Shown here: positions 10,113 to 20,055 of the stretch, in pieces
Layout of the letters: the number at the start of each line of letters is the position of its first letter
Numbering within the stretch: the first letter of the stretch is position 1
Assembly: GCA_937132035.1 (NCBI GenBank)
Contig: CAKZOA010000323.1
Location: 1-57,440, forward strand
Reading direction: 5' to 3'
DNA: 57,440 nt
From: an uncultured Desulfobulbaceae bacterium
GTDB lineage: Bacteria > Desulfobacterota > Desulfobulbia > Desulfobulbales > Desulfocapsaceae
The notes under the pieces: model-generated
Seen by the model: only the letters and a program-made list of their open reading frames with translations
Told to the model about the DNA's origin: nothing
Database searches by the model: none
Translations under genes and position numbers: made by a program

Positions 10113-11804
10113 ATGTCATCCATCGCAGTTTTAGGACCTATAGGTTCAGAGAGTTTTCTGGCGGCACAACAGTATCAGGCCGATGCCGACCTCGTCTGCT
10201 TCAACAGCATGTATGAACTTATAGCTGCCTTTGAGGCAGGCAAAGCAGATCGTGCCCTGATCCCGGTCTACAACACCCGTGAAGGCGAGATCAAGGAGTA
10301 TTTCAGATTTCTCGTCGACCTCCGTGGGTTCCACTGGATAGACAACGTCGTCCTGCCGGTCCATCTCTCCATCGGTTGCGTTGACAGCTCGGTTTCGGAG
10401 CTCGATACCATTGTCGGCCGCGGTTCTGTTTTCAACCAATGCAAGGATTACCTCAAGGCCAATTTTCCCAACGCCACCCTGGTAACCGTTCATGACATCG
10501 AGGCCAAGCTCACCGAGATACGGGAGCAGTCTCTGCTCACGCACGGCATAATAGAATCGGAAGAACTCCTGCGAAGGTTCCAATTTTCGTTGCTCGAGCG
10601 GGAGGTGGTTTCCCATAACAAGACACGCTTTGCCGTTCTTGCCTCAAACCCTGCCGATCCCACGGGCTATGACGCCACCGCCGTTATCACCAGGCCTCTG
10701 CGCGACCGGGTAGGCATGCTTGTCGACATTCTTGGCGAATTTACCCGCAGAGGCCTCAATATTGTCGATCTGCGCTCGGAAAATGATATCGAGACACAAA
10801 AATTGCAAATCTACCTCGAAATCGAAGGTCATTGCCGCGACGACATCATCCGAGAGGCCCTGCTGAGCGTGGAAAAAGGCGTAATTCAGGAAGAAGGGGC
10901 TTTGAAGGTGCTCGGCTCTTTTCCCCGCGTCGACATGCGAGCCAAAATGATCAAGTCTTTTGGTTTCATAGGCAGCGGTGAAATGAGCAAATGGTTTGCC
11001 GGTAGGCTGCAGAGTGAGGGATACACGACATTCCTCACCGGCAGAACGACGCCGCTGACTCCTGAGCATATGATCCCCCAGGTAGATGTCGTGGTCATCT
11101 GTGTCCCCATTTCCATCACTTCACCGACGATTATCAAATACGCTCACCTGCTCCGTCGGGGACAGGCGTTGATACTGCTTGCCGGGGAATCGGAGAATAC
11201 CTTGAAAACGGCGTTAACCTCCACCGAGGAAGGTGTTGAGGTGATGCTGGTCCATAATCTCTGGGGCCCCCAGGCTATGACGATGAAGGACAAAAACGCC
11301 GCCGTGGTCAGAACCAGAAGAAGCGGCAGTCTGTGCAGCGAGTTTGAAGCCTTTCTGTATAAACACGGTGCAGAGATCTATCAGGACAGTGCCAACAGGC
11401 ACGACCTGCTCATGGGTGTCAGCCAGAAGCTTCCCACTATCATCTCCGTAGCTCTGGCCGCCACACTTGCAGAGCATGACATCGACTGCAGGGATATCGG
11501 CAGTCACTCGACTCTCACCTCCATTTACGGTGTGCTGGCCATGGCCCGCGTCCATAGCCAGAATCCTCGTACCTACGCCGAGATCATGGCCACCAAGGGC
11601 GACGGCAGAAAGATAGTACAAACCTTTGCCTCCATGCTGGAAAAAATTGTCGCCTGTGCCGAAGAGGAAGATATTGACTGGCTTTGCGAACAGATGGAAA
11701 AAAACCGACAGTATATGACCTCCGGTTTCCTTGAATCGAAAATGAAACAGGCCAAGGCCGTAGACGAGGTTCTCAGCGAGACAGGAGTCAATCACCACTA
11801 TTGA
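10113..11804 (+). CDS. Prephenate dehydratase-like + ACT + prephenate dehydrogenase (TyrA-like) fusion
   Basis: N-terminal LGPIGSESFLAA...IPVYNTREGEI...KTRFAVLA (PDT-like); RDRVGMLVDILGEFTRRGLNIVDLRS (ACT); FGFIGSGEMSKWFAGRL...VHNLWGPQ (TyrA Rossmann fold, HPMFGP-like). Confidence 0.82.
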   Translation: MSSIAVLGPIGSESFLAAQQYQADADLVCFNSMYELIAAFEAGKADRALIPVYNTREGEIKEYFRFLVDLRGFHWIDNVVLPVHLSIGCVDSSVSELDTIVGRGSVFNQCKDYLKANFPNATLVTVHDIEAKLTEIREQSLLTHGIIESEELLRRFQFSLLEREVVSHNKTRFAVLASNPADPTGYDATAVITRPLRDRVGMLVDILGEFTRRGLNIVDLRSENDIETQKLQIYLEIEGHCRDDIIREALLSVEKGVIQEEGALKVLGSFPRVDMRAKMIKSFGFIGSGEMSKWFAGRLQSEGYTTFLTGRTTPLTPEHMIPQVDVVVICVPISITSPTIIKYAHLLRRGQALILLAGESENTLKTALTSTEEGVEVMLVHNLWGPQAMTMKDKNAAVVRTRRSGSLCSEFEAFLYKHGAEIYQDSANRHDLLMGVSQKLPTIISVALAATLAEHDIDCRDIGSHSTLTSIYGVLAMARVHSQNPRTYAEIMATKGDGRKIVQTFASMLEKIVACAEEEDIDWLCEQMEKNRQYMTSGFLESKMKQAKAVDEVLSETGVNHHY

Positions 11805-11863
11805 AAAACAGCATCCGGAGAAAAGATTTTCCGGGAAAACATAGTTTTTAAAAGGAGTTACTG

Positions 11864-12514
11864 ATGGCACGAACAGATTTAGGCTACCTGAACGAAATCC
11901 ACACCTGCCCGCACTGCGACCAGAAAATGAGCTGCTGCGAAGCTCCGCAGGTCCATGTCGGCGACGGCCTTGGCTGGGGATCTGAGATACTATATATATG
12001 CCTCAACGATTACTGCAGTCTCTTCCTCAACGGCTGGCGTAATATTGAGGAAAAATACGGACATCATGCCTCGTACCGTTACATGGAACTGCCGGACAGT
12101 ACCGAAGGCAACTTCATGATGGTGGGAAATGCCGACGCCTTCAAGGGCAGTGTCATCAATCCCGACGATCTCAAACGGCAAAATCAGCGATATCAGCAGG
12201 AAAAACAGGCCGTGAAAGACCTGCAGAACTGTGTCGAGGAGAAAAATCTCGCCCCCGTCCTCCATCTCATCCTTGATGAGGGCGCCGACATATCCAATAG
12301 GAAGCAGGCTATATCACTGCTTTTGCAAGTCAATGACCTCAGCTGCATAGACCCTCTGCGTAATCACACATTCCGGGACACCTCGCTGGAAATGGAATGC
12401 AACAAGATCATAGGCCTGCTGCTCAAGAAAAACTACATGAAGGAGTGCCCTTTCTGCAGCCATCTGATTAAGATGCAGGCCTCGAAATGCATGCACTGCA
12501 AAGAGGATGTCTAA
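11864..12514 (+). CDS. Hypothetical protein with N- and C-terminal zinc-ribbon motifs
   Basis: TCPHCDQKMSCC at the N-terminus and ECPFCSHLIKMQASKCMHCKEDV at the C-terminus; good RBS (AAAAGGAGTTACTGATG). Confidence 0.75.
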   Translation: MARTDLGYLNEIHTCPHCDQKMSCCEAPQVHVGDGLGWGSEILYICLNDYCSLFLNGWRNIEEKYGHHASYRYMELPDSTEGNFMMVGNADAFKGSVINPDDLKRQNQRYQQEKQAVKDLQNCVEEKNLAPVLHLILDEGADISNRKQAISLLLQVNDLSCIDPLRNHTFRDTSLEMECNKIIGLLLKKNYMKECPFCSHLIKMQASKCMHCKEDV

Positions 12515-12589
12515 ACCAATTTGTCCTTGCAAAGAGAGGAGCGAACGAGTATAAGGTAGTCGCTTTTCCCAAGCTCAAAGCTCTGGATG

Positions 12590-12666
12590 GTGGGCGTGGC
12601 TCAGTAGGTTAGAGCACCTGGTTGTGGCCCAGGAGGTCGTGGGTTCAAGTCCCATCGCCCACCCCA
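12590..12666 (+). tRNA. tRNA-His (anticodon GTG), CCA encoded
   Basis: GTGGGCG...CGCCCAC acceptor stem, G at -1 opposite C73, anticodon loop TTGTGGC, GGTTCAAGTC T-loop, encoded CCA. Confidence 0.95.
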
Positions 12667-12676
12667 TCCTTGTGCG

Positions 12677-12708
12677 GCCCCGGTGATTTTCACCGGGGCT
12701 TTTTTTTT
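12677..12708 (+). terminator. Rho-independent terminator downstream of tRNA-His
   Basis: GCCCCGGTG-ATTTT-CACCGGGGC followed by a T-run. Confidence 0.88.
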
Positions 12709-12947
12709 CAGGCTACGCTTTTCGGGTAAAAGCTATTATGAACGTATAGACTTCGCCCGCCCCGACCTCGACCAGTCAGCCGGCGACCGACTGTAGTGCT
12801 ATCAGTTCCTCGATCACCTGGATGAGTATCCCCTGGTGCGCACCACGTTGATGAGCGACTCCGGGCTATACATTTTTTTTATTATCCGGTATTATCGTTG
12901 CCATTCGCCTCTTACATTAACACCAGCAGAAAAACATATCCAATCAT

Positions 12948-13775
12948 ATGAACTATTCACAACTCGATCTGCCAGACATCCAGAATGTGCTCTTTCATCC
13001 CCGTCGTCACACTGAACCGGTCTCGACCACCGGCAAACATACCATCAACGTAGCTGCAGACTCCACCGTCACTTTGGGATGCAGATTCTTCATCAACGAT
13101 GCCAGCAGCCCCACTCTTCTTTATTTCCACGGCAACGGTGAGACGGCTAACGATTATGAAGATATCGCCCCACTGTTTGTTGAACGAGGAATGAACGTTT
13201 TTCTGGCTACTTATCGAGGCTATGGCTGGAGCAGCGGCACGCCTTCGGCTGCTGCCATGATGAAAGACAGCCTCAAAGTCTATAGTGCTGCGGTGGGCGC
13301 CATACAGGAAATGGGGCTGAAAGACACCCTCTTCGTCATGGGAAGATCCATAGGCTCCGCCGCGGCCATAGAGGTGTGCAGCCATTTCTCCGATTCTCTC
13401 AGGGGGCTCATTGTTGACAGCGGCTTCGCTCAGACTCTGCCCCTTCTCGAAAGCCTGGGGTATGATACCAGTCAGTCAGGACTCACAGAAAAGGATGGAT
13501 TCGGCAATATTGAGAAAATTGAAGAGATAAAGATTCCAACTCTTTTCCTCCACGGCTCGCAGGATCTCATCATCCCCATCCGCCAGGCGGAGAAACTGCA
13601 GGCCTTCAGCGGCGCCCGGATGAAAAAGTTTTTTGTCATTCCCGGGGCCGACCACAACAGCGTTTTGACCGTCGGTGGAGAGCTCTACTTTGAGGCCGTA
13701 AAGGACTTCATCGATGAGATAACCGGGGCAACGTCATGGAGACAGCGGCGTAAACAGTTTAAGAGGCAACGGTGA
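12948..13775 (+). CDS. Alpha/beta hydrolase (BAAT/BEM46-like)
   Basis: LLYFHGNGETANDYEDIAPLF...FLATYRGYGWSSGTPS...FVMGRSIGSAAAIEV...PTLFLHGSQDLIIPIRQAEKL...GADHNSVL. Confidence 0.88.
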   Translation: MNYSQLDLPDIQNVLFHPRRHTEPVSTTGKHTINVAADSTVTLGCRFFINDASSPTLLYFHGNGETANDYEDIAPLFVERGMNVFLATYRGYGWSSGTPSAAAMMKDSLKVYSAAVGAIQEMGLKDTLFVMGRSIGSAAAIEVCSHFSDSLRGLIVDSGFAQTLPLLESLGYDTSQSGLTEKDGFGNIEKIEEIKIPTLFLHGSQDLIIPIRQAEKLQAFSGARMKKFFVIPGADHNSVLTVGGELYFEAVKDFIDEITGATSWRQRRKQFKRQR

Positions 13776-14278
13776 TCATGACTTCCAAACGCAGCGACTA
13801 CCTCTCCTGGGATGAATATTTCATGGCCGTTGCCCTATTGTCGGCCGCCAGAAGCAAAGATCCGAACACACAGGTAGGCGCCTGTGTCGCCAACAAACAA
13901 AACAAAATAGTCGGCGTGGGGTACAACGGCTTCCCCTTGGGCTGTTCCGACGATGAACTACCATGGTCGCGCTCAGGTGATCTGCTCGACACCAAATACC
14001 CTTATGTCTGCCACGCCGAGCTCAATGCCGTTCTCAATTCCATTTCCAGAGACCTCAGAGAATGCAGGATATATGTGGGCCTTTTCCCCTGTAATGAATG
14101 CACCAAGGTGATTATTCAGGCAGGAATCGAAGAGATCATCTATCTCTCCGATAAATACGCCAATACCGATTCTGTCAAAGCCTCGAAGATTATGCTCGAC
14201 ACCTCTCCTCGTACCAGCTACCGTCAGCTGGCTACCAGTCGAAAATCGCTGACGGTGGACTTCTCTGTCCCCGAGTAG
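13772..14278 (+). CDS. dCMP/cytidine deaminase family protein
   Basis: SWDEYFMAVALLSAARSKDPNTQVGACV...CHAELNAVLNS...LFPCNECTKVIIQAGIEEIIYLSDKY, zinc-dependent HAE/PCxxC motifs. Exact start (13772 or 13778) uncertain. Confidence 0.9.
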   Translation: MIMTSKRSDYLSWDEYFMAVALLSAARSKDPNTQVGACVANKQNKIVGVGYNGFPLGCSDDELPWSRSGDLLDTKYPYVCHAELNAVLNSISRDLRECRIYVGLFPCNECTKVIIQAGIEEIIYLSDKYANTDSVKASKIMLDTSPRTSYRQLATSRKSLTVDFSVPE

Positions 14279-14302
14279 CAATCTCCCGGCAGGTTCACGC
14301 TC

Positions 14303-15283
14303 TTACGGGGCGTGTTCAAAACCGCCGAAGGTGATATCTTTTTTGCCGTCACCCTGGCGCAGGTAGACTCTCCCTTGTTCGGCGAGAACACTCCCTATCC
14401 TTGTAAGGGATTTTCCCTGGGCCAAGCCGATTGCCTCTATTGCCCTTCTCTTGGCGCACGCTGCTGTGAAGACCAGTTCGTAGTCTTCGCCACCGGAAAT
14501 CATGAGGTTTTGGCCTGAGAGATCGTAACTCGAGCAAAGGGTATCGAAATCTTCTTCCCGTGGCAACTTTTCAGCCTCGATCTCGGCACCGACGCCGCTT
14601 TCCCCGCAGATGTGACTTATATCGGTGGCAATTCCATCGGAAATATCCTGCATGGCGGTGACGAAACCGCTGGCACTCAATGCCAGCCCCAGAGCTACCT
14701 GGGGCTGGGGATCGAGATGAGCTCGCATGAATTTTTCCGTGAGAGCATCCTCCTGCACCCCTTTGCTTAGCAGTTCGAAGCCGGCAGCCGAAGTTCCCAG
14801 CGGACCGGAGACATATATATCATCTCCCGCTTTGGCCCCGGACCGGTACAGCACTTTTTCAGCAGGGCTCGTCCCCAAGACCATGACGTTTATGGTCAGT
14901 ACGGAACTTCGTGTTGTATCACCGCCCATGAGCATGCAGCCATGATCACCCAGCATACTGTCGACACCGTGCTGCCAGCGATCAAGCCAGGAACTGGAAA
15001 GAGACGGGGGCAAAGCGATGGACAACAGCGCCAACCGCGGCCTGGCCCCCATAGCGGCAATATCTGAGATATTGACGGCCACCGACTTCCTGCCAAGCAG
15101 GTAGGGATCATGCCATTTCCTGACAAAATGCACATCCTCGACGAGAAGATCCGTGGTCGCCAGCCAGCAGAGATCACCATCACCTGTAAAAACGGCACAG
15201 TCATCGCCAATCCCCTTAATCAGCAGCTCGGAGCGATGATTGAAACGGTTACGTATTGTGGAAATAAAATCTCGTTCTCTCAC
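14303..15283 (-). CDS. thiL: Thiamine-monophosphate kinase (probable GTG start)
   Basis: IKGIGDDCAVF...TTDLLVEDVHFVRKWHDPYLLGRKSVAVNISDIAAMGARPRLALLSIALP...GGDTTRS...ISDGIATDISHIC...SGGEDYELVFTA. Confidence 0.9.
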   Translation of the reverse strand: MRERDFISTIRNRFNHRSELLIKGIGDDCAVFTGDGDLCWLATTDLLVEDVHFVRKWHDPYLLGRKSVAVNISDIAAMGARPRLALLSIALPPSLSSSWLDRWQHGVDSMLGDHGCMLMGGDTTRSSVLTINVMVLGTSPAEKVLYRSGAKAGDDIYVSGPLGTSAAGFELLSKGVQEDALTEKFMRAHLDPQPQVALGLALSASGFVTAMQDISDGIATDISHICGESGVGAEIEAEKLPREEDFDTLCSSYDLSGQNLMISGGEDYELVFTAACAKRRAIEAIGLAQGKSLTRIGSVLAEQGRVYLRQGDGKKDITFGGFEHAP

Positions 15284-15305
15284 ACACCCTCCCCTGGTTA
15301 CGCCA

Positions 15306-15677
15306 TTATTTGATCCGTTTGATAAACCCCTCTGTCTTGGATGGGGAGGATGGTCGAGTTTTCGGTGAATGAGCTCCAAAGTCAACAGCCTTGACGAATC
15401 GCTCCTCTCCCCCCATGGTGAAGATCTCCATCCCCGTCATTTGCGCTGTTCGCAGTGTCCAGGTCATTTTCTGAGGCGGCAGAGTAAGAACGCTCATATC
15501 GACATGCCACCATTCATCCTTTCTGGTGGTATCTCTCTTGATGCCGGTAACATAACCATAGACCAGCATCTGCGGTTCTTTGGCGGCTATCACAACTACA
15601 TCACCTACATCGGTGCTTTCCTTGAAATCGAGCATCTCCTGCAACTCCTTCACCAGTTTTTCCATATCCTCACTCAT
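15306..15677 (-). CDS. Hypothetical protein (about 123 aa)
   Basis: MSEDMEKLVKELQEMLDFKESTDVGDVVVIAAKEPQMLVYGYVTGIKRDTTRKDEWWHVDMSVLTLPPQKMTWTLRTAQMTGMEIFTMGGEERFV; co-directional with neighbours; no family recognised. Confidence 0.6.
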   Translation of the reverse strand: MSEDMEKLVKELQEMLDFKESTDVGDVVVIAAKEPQMLVYGYVTGIKRDTTRKDEWWHVDMSVLTLPPQKMTWTLRTAQMTGMEIFTMGGEERFVKAVDFGAHSPKTRPSSPSKTEGFIKRIK

Positions 15678-17388
15678 GGTGTTCTTTGCGAATCCTGTAT
15701 GATTCAATAACGATTCTTCCCTCTCCGGTATAACTGCGTGTCGCCAGGGTCGAATACATTTTCAAGCCGTCGAGCACCGGAAGAATCAGATTTTCTATGA
15801 CTTTCCTCGATTTATACGCAGTACTTCTATTTTGAATCGACAGCATGGTCTGCAGCCAGCCGGCAACATCCTCAAGTGACGTCAGCAATGGCTGCAACTG
15901 AACAAAAATCGTGGAATTATTGTCCTGCAGCAGTGTGGCTGCGTTCTTTTTGAATGATTTGTTGACGACTATACCGCCGCCGTCTATGACGGCGTCTATC
16001 ACCTGGCGATGAATGGCGACAGAACTCGACATATAGAGCATATCATCATGAATCGTATAGACTGGCTGCAGTCCTTCCTGTAGCTGCTGTCCCCAATATG
16101 TGAATGGAAACTCCCGGTAGGTATGACTTCTATGTGGTATCCTCGTATTTTCCAGAAAATTGTTCATTACTGAGCTGGCCTTGCCGGTGTCGCGGAGATG
16201 AAACATGACGACAAAATTGGGTAACGGCACAAAATCCTTGGGAGACGGTCTGCCGATTATAACATGGAAGGTGTTGTCGATGATCTGCAACACCTCGGCG
16301 AAGGGGGTCCCGGTTATGGAGGAGACCGCATCTTCAATCTCTGCCTTGCCGGACTCATCCATATCCGACTCGCGTGCATACATCCTCCACATTGTTTTCA
16401 AATCAAAGGTATTGGTCCAGTAATACAGTGATGAGTTCCCTGGAATGTTTTCAATATGTATGTTTTTTTGCGGGTGAATCTCAAGAAATCTTGCCGTGCC
16501 CTCATTGAGCTTGTGTTTGTTGAAGTGAAGGAAAATCGTGTCCATGGTGTACCCGTCTTTGACCGTCGCGCCATAACCGCCGGCGGTAAAGCCGTTCCAG
16601 TTCTGCAGGTGCTCGAGGAGTTCTTTTTGCGGCAATCGGTCTGGGTTGAGCATGTCTTCCAGGAACCTTCGTATGTGTTGTATTGAAAAATAGCAAAAAA
16701 GTTGAGATTTTTTAAACTGTGTGCTGAACAACGTGTAGAAAAAATTTTCTCCAAGATTTATCTGTTGTTCGTCATGCCGGTCGAGAAGACTCCGCAGAGT
16801 GCGTTCCTCCATGGCAGCGATAACCAGTTTCTCATGAACAGTAAAAGACAGAATACGCTCCTGAGTAATCGGAACTCTGTGTATGACATGGCTGCCATAT
16901 TGGGTCGAGGCGACCACCGTGTCGTCGATGAAAAGTCCGGCGACGGTCTCAAGCAGGGCCGCAGCATGCTTTGGTTCGGCAAAGAAAACGAGATTATCAT
17001 GGATATACGACTTCATATCGTTGGCACCATCATCCTTCAAGAGGGCCAGGGCCACCTTTTTGCTGCACAATTCCTCAAACAGCAGGGCCGCTCCCGGAGA
17101 AGACGCAAAGTCGCGTATCTGGCGAAGGAGCTCTACTTTTTCAAGTGGTATGTCGACATCCAGGGCCAACCTGACAAGATCGATACGACCCGCTGCACGA
17201 CCGAGTGGTTGATTTTTCATATCTTCAACCATTTCCACAAGATTTTTATGGGAGAGATAGAGCAAAACCTGTTCTGGCAGAAACAGTGCTGGTGCGGCTG
17301 CTGGACGCTTGCCTGCCGTAACCGCAAAAAAAACTGCGGCGCCGGCGGCAACAACAAGTGCTGTAATCAGAAAACGCTTCATCTCCAA
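15670..17388 (-). CDS. Hypothetical membrane-anchored/periplasmic protein (about 570 aa)
   Basis: Long ORF, N-terminal TM segment (MKRFLITALVVAAGAAVFFAVTAG); overlaps the next ORF's start; no firm family. Confidence 0.75.
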   Translation of the reverse strand: MEMKRFLITALVVAAGAAVFFAVTAGKRPAAAPALFLPEQVLLYLSHKNLVEMVEDMKNQPLGRAAGRIDLVRLALDVDIPLEKVELLRQIRDFASSPGAALLFEELCSKKVALALLKDDGANDMKSYIHDNLVFFAEPKHAAALLETVAGLFIDDTVVASTQYGSHVIHRVPITQERILSFTVHEKLVIAAMEERTLRSLLDRHDEQQINLGENFFYTLFSTQFKKSQLFCYFSIQHIRRFLEDMLNPDRLPQKELLEHLQNWNGFTAGGYGATVKDGYTMDTIFLHFNKHKLNEGTARFLEIHPQKNIHIENIPGNSSLYYWTNTFDLKTMWRMYARESDMDESGKAEIEDAVSSITGTPFAEVLQIIDNTFHVIIGRPSPKDFVPLPNFVVMFHLRDTGKASSVMNNFLENTRIPHRSHTYREFPFTYWGQQLQEGLQPVYTIHDDMLYMSSSVAIHRQVIDAVIDGGGIVVNKSFKKNAATLLQDNNSTIFVQLQPLLTSLEDVAGWLQTMLSIQNRSTAYKSRKVIENLILPVLDGLKMYSTLATRSYTGEGRIVIESYRIRKEHHE

Positions 17389-17407
17389 CTCTAGGTTACG
17401 GTTGTTC

Positions 17408-18928
17408 TCAGCCGAACCGGCGATATCCTATCGCTTCGGCAAGGTGATGATTATCTATGAAATCCTTGCCGTCGAGATCGGCAATGGTTCGAGCAATCTT
17501 CAATATTCTATGATAGGCTCTGGCCGAAAGGCCGAGCCGCTCGACACTCTTCTCCAGGAGCTTCTTGCCTGCCTGTTCTAGATGACAATGCCTCTCCACC
17601 AATTTTGACGACATGTCTCCATTGGCGCGTATGGTTTGGAATTCTCGGAAGCGGTTCTCCTGAATGTGCCGGCATCGATTGACCCGTTCCCGTATCGCAG
17701 ATGATTTTTCAGATTGGACCCTGTCGTTCATCTCTGCATAAGGCAAAGCGCCGATCTCAAGATGCATATCCACTCTGTCGAGAAGCGGGCCGGACAGCCT
17801 GGATGTGTATTTACGGATCTGATCGGGCGTGCAGCAGCAACGGTTGCGCCTGTCGCCGTAAAAACCGCAGGGACAGGGGTTATACGCAGCCACAAGAAGA
17901 AAATCGGCCGGAAACGTAAGCGACATATTGGCCCTGGCTATGCTCACCTGTCTGTCCTCGAGGGGTTGTCGCAGCATTTCCAGTACCCTTTTCCGAAATT
18001 CGGTGACCTCATCGAGAAACAGGACGCCGTTATGGGCCAGCGATACCTCCCCCGGCCGAGGATAGCTGCCCCCGCCGATGAGACCGGCATCGGATATGGT
18101 GTGATGAGGTGCTCGAAACGGTCTGCGGCAGACGAGGGCGGTACCGCCGGACAGCATTCCTGCTATGGAATGGATTTTTGTGGTTTCCAGGGCCTCATCA
18201 AAGCCGAGATCGGGAAGAATAGTCGTAATTCGCCGGGCAAGCATGGTCTTGCCTGCTCCCGGCGGTCCCTTGAGCAAAACATTATGGTTGCCGCTGGCCG
18301 CAATTTCCAGGGCTCTCTTGGCATGTTCCTGTCCCTTTACGTCGTCAAAATCTTCCAGAACATCAGCCGCCTGGGACAGCGCCGCGGAAGGGTCCGTTCT
18401 GTAGGGTTCGATAGCGCTGCTGCCAACAAGATGTTCTACCGCTTCGTAGAGATACGACACCGGCAGTATGGCTGCTCCGGCTAGCACGCCTGCTTCCGGG
18501 GCATTTTCCGTAGGGACCAATACTCCTTTTATGCCGCGCTCGCGGGCATTGAGCACCACCGGAAGAACTCCCCGCACCCCTCTGACCGCACCGTCGAGAG
18601 ATAGTTCACCAATGACGGAATAGTCCTGCAGAGCCTGGGATTGTATAAGACCGCTGGCACACAATATGCCAAGGGCTATCGGCAGGTCATAGCCGGTGCC
18701 TTCTTTCCTGACATCGGCCGGAGCGAGATTGACGGTGATACGTCTGTTGGGAAAATCATAGCCGCAGTTTCGAATAGCTGCCTTTACTCTGTCCTTGCTC
18801 TCCCTGACAGCCCCGTCGGCTAAGCCTACGGTGGAAAAAACAGGCAGGCCGGGGGCAATGTCAATCTCTATCTCCAACGAGACGCCTTCGACACCGATAA
18901 CAATGCTGCTGTTTACTTTAGATAACAT
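17408..18928 (-). CDS. comM: YifB/ComM family Mg-chelatase-like AAA ATPase
   Basis: EIDIAPGLPVFSTVGLADGAVRESKDRVKAAIRN...NLAPADVRKEGTGYDLPIALG...LLKGPPGAGKTMLARR...RPFRAPHHTISDAGLIGGG...CNPCPCGFYGD-type segment. Confidence 0.92.
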   Translation of the reverse strand: MLSKVNSSIVIGVEGVSLEIEIDIAPGLPVFSTVGLADGAVRESKDRVKAAIRNCGYDFPNRRITVNLAPADVRKEGTGYDLPIALGILCASGLIQSQALQDYSVIGELSLDGAVRGVRGVLPVVLNARERGIKGVLVPTENAPEAGVLAGAAILPVSYLYEAVEHLVGSSAIEPYRTDPSAALSQAADVLEDFDDVKGQEHAKRALEIAASGNHNVLLKGPPGAGKTMLARRITTILPDLGFDEALETTKIHSIAGMLSGGTALVCRRPFRAPHHTISDAGLIGGGSYPRPGEVSLAHNGVLFLDEVTEFRKRVLEMLRQPLEDRQVSIARANMSLTFPADFLLVAAYNPCPCGFYGDRRNRCCCTPDQIRKYTSRLSGPLLDRVDMHLEIGALPYAEMNDRVQSEKSSAIRERVNRCRHIQENRFREFQTIRANGDMSSKLVERHCHLEQAGKKLLEKSVERLGLSARAYHRILKIARTIADLDGKDFIDNHHLAEAIGYRRFG

Positions 18929-18940
18929 GGGAGCATGCCT

Positions 18941-19693
18941 TCAACTTGAACGCGTTCTGTACATCATTTTCACTTCCTGTGTATATTCGCCACTTTTGCA
19001 GGTGTAAACATACAATGGCGGCAGAACTGTGCATCCCTCGCCACCATTTTTAACACTTTCTACCATGACAAGCGATGCCGACGACGCCTCGGGATAACTA
19101 TAGACGAGCCGCATGCGTTTCGGCTGCATTCTCCGCCCCAGCAGGCGCTGTAAGAGAGTCGGAAGAGCGTCCGCCGGAAAGATGAGGCCAAAGATACCCT
19201 TGTTTTTAAGTACGTAAAAAGCAGAAGAGACTATATCGTCGAGGTTGGCCGCCGCCTGGTGCCGGGCCAGATATTTCTCTTCCTCGGCGTTGACCCTGCC
19301 GCGGCCCACACTGAAAAAAGGCGGATTGCAAATCACGTGAGTAAAGCTTTCTGCCCGATACAGACGTCCCACCTCCTTGAGGTCGCCTCTGGTGATCCTG
19401 AAAATATCTCCATAATTATTGGCAGAGGCATTGCGTCTGGCAGCCTCGGCAAGTCCATACTGATATTCAAGCCCCTCTATCTTCTTGATCTTTTCCTGCC
19501 GGCGATATAAAAATATTAGCGACAGAATACCACAGCCGCATCCCAGATCGAGTATGGTCGCGTCCTGCCAGTTGAGGCAGAAGTGGACGAGGAGAACGGC
19601 GTCTACGGAGAACCTGTAACCATCCCGTCGCTGGTAGCAGACAAGGTTTCCATCGAACAACGAGTCTTTGGTCATGGATCGAGAATCATTCAT
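18941..19693 (-). CDS. TrmN6-like tRNA1(Val) (adenine-N6)-methyltransferase
   Basis: DAVLLVHFCLNWQDATILDLGCGCGILSLIFLYR...VICNPPFF, the SAM-binding and NPPF motifs. Confidence 0.82.
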   Translation of the reverse strand: MNDSRSMTKDSLFDGNLVCYQRRDGYRFSVDAVLLVHFCLNWQDATILDLGCGCGILSLIFLYRRQEKIKKIEGLEYQYGLAEAARRNASANNYGDIFRITRGDLKEVGRLYRAESFTHVICNPPFFSVGRGRVNAEEEKYLARHQAAANLDDIVSSAFYVLKNKGIFGLIFPADALPTLLQRLLGRRMQPKRMRLVYSYPEASSASLVMVESVKNGGEGCTVLPPLYVYTCKSGEYTQEVKMMYRTRSS

Positions 19694-20055
19694 AATGATT
19701 GCTGTCCGGGTGGAACTGGGAAACTATCAAGAAAGGGGTTAGGCGGTCAATAGCTTTTTGTTTTCCATCTGCTGGAAAGTTTTGAGGATGCATTGATCAT
19801 CTCTATTGGAGGCAGCCGTTGTCTGGAGACGGTTCTCTCATTTTCTCCGGTTCACATATGATGAAAATGATTTTACTTTACGATACGATGGAGTACATTC
19901 AAATGCTGTCTTTTTTAAAGAGTGCGAAAATCCTGGCGGCGTAACCGCAGATACCGATCACCTGACGAGCCTTTCTGCGTGCGTGTACAAAAACAAAAGC
20001 GCCAGGTGTTACGCATAACTGAGAAAGTATACTTTAAACTGGAGCAAAAACGAAA

